Origin: Streptomyces rochei
GTDB lineage: Bacteria; Actinomycetota; Actinomycetes; Streptomycetales; Streptomycetaceae
DNA length: 36,571 bases
Reading direction: 5' to 3'
NCBI GenBank assembly: GCA_002155895.1
Contig: MUMD01000298.1
Span: forward strand, 1-36,571
In this document: positions 34,014-36,571 of the stretch, one piece after another
How positions within the stretch are numbered: position 1 is the first letter of the stretch
Layout: every line of letters begins with the position of its first letter
Notes under the pieces: model-generated
What the model saw: only the letters and a program-made list of their open reading frames with translations
What the model was told of the DNA's origin: nothing
The model's database searches: none
Program-made: the position numbers and the translations under genes

Positions 34014-35459
34014 ATGTCAGCAGCCGAGGGTCCGCTCGTCGTCGGCGTGGACACGTCCACGCAGTCCACCAAGGCGCTGGTCGTCGACGCGGCCACCGGC
34101 CAGGTCGTCGCGAGCGGTCAGGCACCCCACACGGTGTCCTCAGGGGCCGGCCGCGAGAGCGACCCGCGCCAGTGGTGGGACGCGCTGCGCGAGGCCCTGC
34201 ACCAGTGCGGCGACGCGGCGCGGGAGGCCGCCGCGGTCTCCGTCGGCGGTCAGCAGCACGGTCTCGTGACGCTGGACGCCCGGGGCGAACCGGTGCGCCC
34301 GGCCCTGTTGTGGAACGACGTGCGCTCGGCCCCGCAGGCCCGCCGCCTGATCGAGGAACTGGGCGGCCCCAAGGGCTGGGCGGAGCGCACCGGCAGCGTC
34401 CCCAGCGCCTCGTTCACGGTCACCAAGTGGGCCTGGCTGGCCGAGCACGAGCCGGAGGCGGTCCGCGCGGTGAAGGCCGTACGGCTCCCCCACGACTACC
34501 TCACCGAACGCCTCACCGGAGAGGGCACCACCGACCGCGGCGACGCCTCCGGCACCGGCTGGTGGGCGTCCGGGACCGAGGCGTACGACGAGGAGACCCT
34601 CGCCCGCGTGGGACTCGACCCCGCGTTGCTGCCCCGTCTGGTGCGGCCCGGCGAGGTGGCCGGGACCGTGCGCGACGGCCACGACCTGCCGTTCTCCAAG
34701 GGCACCCTGGTCGCCGCCGGCACCGGTGACAACGCGGCCGCCGCACTCGGCCTCGGGCTGCGGCCCGGCGTGCCGGTGATGAGCCTCGGCACCTCCGGCA
34801 CGGTGTACGCCGTCTCCCGGCACCGCTTCGCCGACCCGACGGGGACCGTGGCGGGCTTCGCCGACGCGCGCGGCGACTGGCTGCCGCTGGCCTGCACCCT
34901 CAACTGCACACTCGCCGTCGACCGCGTCGCCGCCCTGGTGGGCCTGGACCGGGAGGCCGTCGAGCCCGGCACCGGTGTCACGCTCCTCCCCTACCTGGAC
35001 GGCGAGCGCACCCCGAACCTGCCGCGCTCCTCCGGCCTCCTGCACGGACTGCGTCACGACACCACCGCCGGCCAGCTCCTCCAGGCCGCCTACGACGGGG
35101 CGGTCCACTCCCTGCTCGGCGCGCTGGACCTCGTCCTGGACGCCGACGCGGACCCGTCCGCGCCGCTGCTGCTGATCGGCGGCGGTGCTCGCGGGAAGGC
35201 CTGGCAGCAGACCGTACGGAGGTTGTCGGGGCGCCCCGTGCAGATCCCCGAGGCCCGGGAACTGGTCGCGCTCGGCGCCGCCGCCCAGGCGGCCGGCCTG
35301 CTGACCGGCGAGGACGCGGCGGCGGTGGCCCGCCGCTGGAAGACCTCGGCCGGGCCGGTCCTGGACGCCGTGGAGCGGGACGAGGCGACGCTGGCGAGGA
35401 TCTCCGGGGTACTCTCCGACGCGGCGCCCCTGCTGGAACGGGGCCCGGGCTCCGACTGA
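34014..35459 (+). CDS. xylB: Xylulokinase (FGGY family)
   Basis: A 481-residue FGGY carbohydrate kinase. It shows VVGVDTSTQSTKALVVDA (phosphate-1 loop with catalytic Asp region), VSVGGQQHGLVTLD (sugar binding), VAAGTGDNAAAALGLGL with the catalytic aspartate, SLGTSGTVYAVS (phosphate-2) and LLLIGGGARGKAWQQTV (adenosine). Length and order match bacterial XylB. It phosphorylates xylulose with ATP, following xylA in the pathway to the pentose phosphate route. ATG 34014 is preceded by AGGGAGAA. It is divergent from xylA and followed by a ROK regulator gene on the same strand. Confidence 0.96.
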   Translation: MSAAEGPLVVGVDTSTQSTKALVVDAATGQVVASGQAPHTVSSGAGRESDPRQWWDALREALHQCGDAAREAAAVSVGGQQHGLVTLDARGEPVRPALLWNDVRSAPQARRLIEELGGPKGWAERTGSVPSASFTVTKWAWLAEHEPEAVRAVKAVRLPHDYLTERLTGEGTTDRGDASGTGWWASGTEAYDEETLARVGLDPALLPRLVRPGEVAGTVRDGHDLPFSKGTLVAAGTGDNAAAALGLGLRPGVPVMSLGTSGTVYAVSRHRFADPTGTVAGFADARGDWLPLACTLNCTLAVDRVAALVGLDREAVEPGTGVTLLPYLDGERTPNLPRSSGLLHGLRHDTTAGQLLQAAYDGAVHSLLGALDLVLDADADPSAPLLLIGGGARGKAWQQTVRRLSGRPVQIPEARELVALGAAAQAAGLLTGEDAAAVARRWKTSAGPVLDAVERDEATLARISGVLSDAAPLLERGPGSD

Positions 35460-35775
35460 GGCCGGCCGGAGCCGCACCGCACCTCGCCCGGCCGGACGAG
35501 GGCGTCGGCGGGCACGGTCGCGGACCGTCCATGGCGGGTCCGGGCCGCCCGGGACGGTGCCGATGCCGGTTCCGGAGCCCGTTCCGGAGCCGGTGCGGCC
35601 ACGGTGACCGGTCGCCGCTGACGTCCACGGACGCTTCCCCGGGAGCGTCCTCGGGCACCGCCGGACGGATCCGGGACCGCCGTGCTCCCCGGCCGCCTCG
35701 GACTCGGCGTCGGCGTCGGCGGGTGTGTGACCGAGGACCGGACGAGCGAGAGACCGACCAAGGACTGACGGAGGC
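35460..35775. other. xylB-ROK gene intergenic region with hairpins
   Basis: No gene is supported in these 316 bases. CCGGCCGG occurs at 35462-35469 and 35488-35495 and could pair as a terminator stem just after xylB. At 35566-35593 a 28-base element consists of two copies of GTTCCGGAGCC and can fold on itself with some G-U pairs. The last part holds the leader and ribosome site of the ROK gene. Confidence 0.4.
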
Positions 35776-36571
35776 ATGACCGCACCGCCGCACGAAGCCC
35801 ACAGCGAACCGGCCCGTCCCGGGCGCGCACTGCCGGACACCCAGCAGGGCATGCGCCGGCGCAACCTCGCCCGAGTGATGCACACCGTCAGCGCTCAGGG
35901 TCCGCTGTCGCGCGCGACCGTGGCCTCCCGGATCGGGCTGACGCGTGCCGCGGTGTCGACCCTCGTCGACGACCTGGTCCGCTGGGGGTTGCTGGAGGAA
36001 CTGGGCCCCGAGCGCCCCGGCCGCGTCGGGCGGCCCGGCTCCGCGCTCGCCGTCAGCGAGCGGGGCCCGGCCGGCATCGGGGCGGAGGTCGGCGTCGACC
36101 ACCTGGCGGTCTGCGCGGTGGACCTGCGCGGGCGGCTGCGGTCGCGGGTGGTGCGCCACGGCAGCAACCGGGGCCGTTCCCCGGAGCCGGTGGTCGAACA
36201 GCTCACCGGCCTGGTGCGGCAGGTGGTCGCCGAGGTCGAGGCCGAGGGACTGTGGCCGGCCGGGCTCGCGATGGCCGTGCCGGGCCTGGTGGCGCGGGAC
36301 GGCCGCACCGTCGTGCACGCCCCGAACCTGGACTGGCACGACACCGACCTGGGTGCGCTGCTGCCGCCGGAGCTGCCGCCGACCGTCGACAACGAGGCCA
36401 ACTTCGGCGCTCTCGCCGAACTCTGGCTGGGCGACGGCACCCCGCGGGACTTCCTGCACGTCTCGGCCGAGATCGGTATCGGTGCGGCCGTCGTCGTCGA
36501 CGGGCGGCTGCTGCGCGGCACCCGCGGCTTCGCCGGCGAGCTGGGCCACGTGCCCGTCCGTCCGGACGGAC
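35776..36571 (+). CDS. ROK family transcriptional regulator, 5' part (3' end outside window)
   Basis: The frame runs from ATG 35776 to the end of the window (265 codons). The N terminus has a winged helix: [65 protein letters not shown]. The ROK domain follows: GIGAEVGVDHLAVCAVDLRG (ATP-binding-like fold), LAMAVPGLVARDGRTVVHAPNLDWHD, VDNEANFGALAELWLGDG and SAEIGIGAAVVVDGRLLRGTRGFAGELGHVPV, where the GELGH motif begins the zinc/sugar site. Such proteins are often XylR/NagC-type sugar-responsive repressors, so control of xylA/xylB is likely. Ribosome site GGAGG is only one base from the ATG, but an in-frame stop at 35728 leaves no other start. An alternative is ATG 35851-like residue inside the first helix, less likely. 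Confidence 0.9.
   Translation, partial: MTAPPHEAHSEPARPGRALPDTQQGMRRRNLARVMHTVSAQGPLSRATVASRIGLTRAAVSTLVDDLVRWGLLEELGPERPGRVGRPGSALAVSERGPAGIGAEVGVDHLAVCAVDLRGRLRSRVVRHGSNRGRSPEPVVEQLTGLVRQVVAEVEAEGLWPAGLAMAVPGLVARDGRTVVHAPNLDWHDTDLGALLPPELPPTVDNEANFGALAELWLGDGTPRDFLHVSAEIGIGAAVVVDGRLLRGTRGFAGELGHVPVRPDG

Noticed and set aside
35600-35830. Minus-strand ORF upstream of the ROK gene
   Set aside because: It is a Pro/Arg-rich frame without ribosome site and overlaps the well-supported ROK start.

Overview
The window is chromosomal DNA from a Streptomyces-like actinomycete. Base composition is very high in G+C. Start codons include GTG and ribosome sites are of the AGGAGG type. The gene set is typical of the genus: a complete conservon (cvnABCD), a DUF5709 protein, a type B ribosomal protein L31, an MHYT membrane sensor, an F420-type PPOX oxidoreductase, a DUF2236/MpaB oxygenase and a xylA/xylB divergon. 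From memory, unchecked, it resembles the S. coelicolor neighbourhood leading up to its xylose isomerase gene. I saw no transposases, integrases, tRNAs, rRNAs or CRISPR arrays; it reads as host chromosome rather than an island.

Layout. 1-2.3 kb: the tail of a zinc-type alcohol dehydrogenase, an ABM-domain monooxygenase, a YjbQ-family protein and a flavin monooxygenase. 2.4-6.4 kb: an MltG-like transglycosylase and a homodimeric-type ABC exporter on the minus strand, a divergent MarR regulator with a palindrome in the shared promoter region, and an L,D-transpeptidase lipoprotein. 6.6-10.2 kb: two overlapping ABC half-transporter genes whose degenerate motifs complement each other, so they should form one heterodimeric exporter. 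10.6-15.8 kb: DUF5709 protein, L31 type B, YdjM-like membrane protein, Ski2-like helicase and acyl-CoA thioesterase II.

15.8-22.5 kb is a signalling block: a small unknown ORF, a stand-alone Roadblock/LC7 protein, a PPOX F420-type enzyme, then the minus-strand run MHYT sensor > CvnA histidine kinase > CvnB Roadblock > CvnC DUF742 > CvnD GTPase. CvnA carries a proline-rich tail made of 12-residue repeats, and a 14-codon ORF sits between cvnC and cvnD. 22.6-27.4 kb: methyltransferase, DUF2236 oxygenase, two unknown proteins and a secreted tannase-like hydrolase whose frame is broken by a single missing base. 27.4-32.1 kb: a 5 x 17 bp tandem repeat, a 60-residue membrane protein and a translationally coupled SNF2 ATPase/SWIM zinc-finger pair. 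32.1-32.6 kb: a non-coding array of about eleven degenerate 31-34 bp repeats followed by a strong hairpin. 32.6-36.6 kb: xylA and xylB diverge from an AT-rich promoter region, with a truncated ROK-family regulator (the probable xylose repressor) downstream of xylB.

The points most worth a second look are the repeat array at 32.1 kb, the MHYT-conservon unit with its extra CvnB, the complementary degeneracy of the ABC pair, the frameshifted hydrolase, and the operator and start-codon puzzle in front of the SNF2 gene. None of these is proven to be a new system; each is offered as a testable observation.
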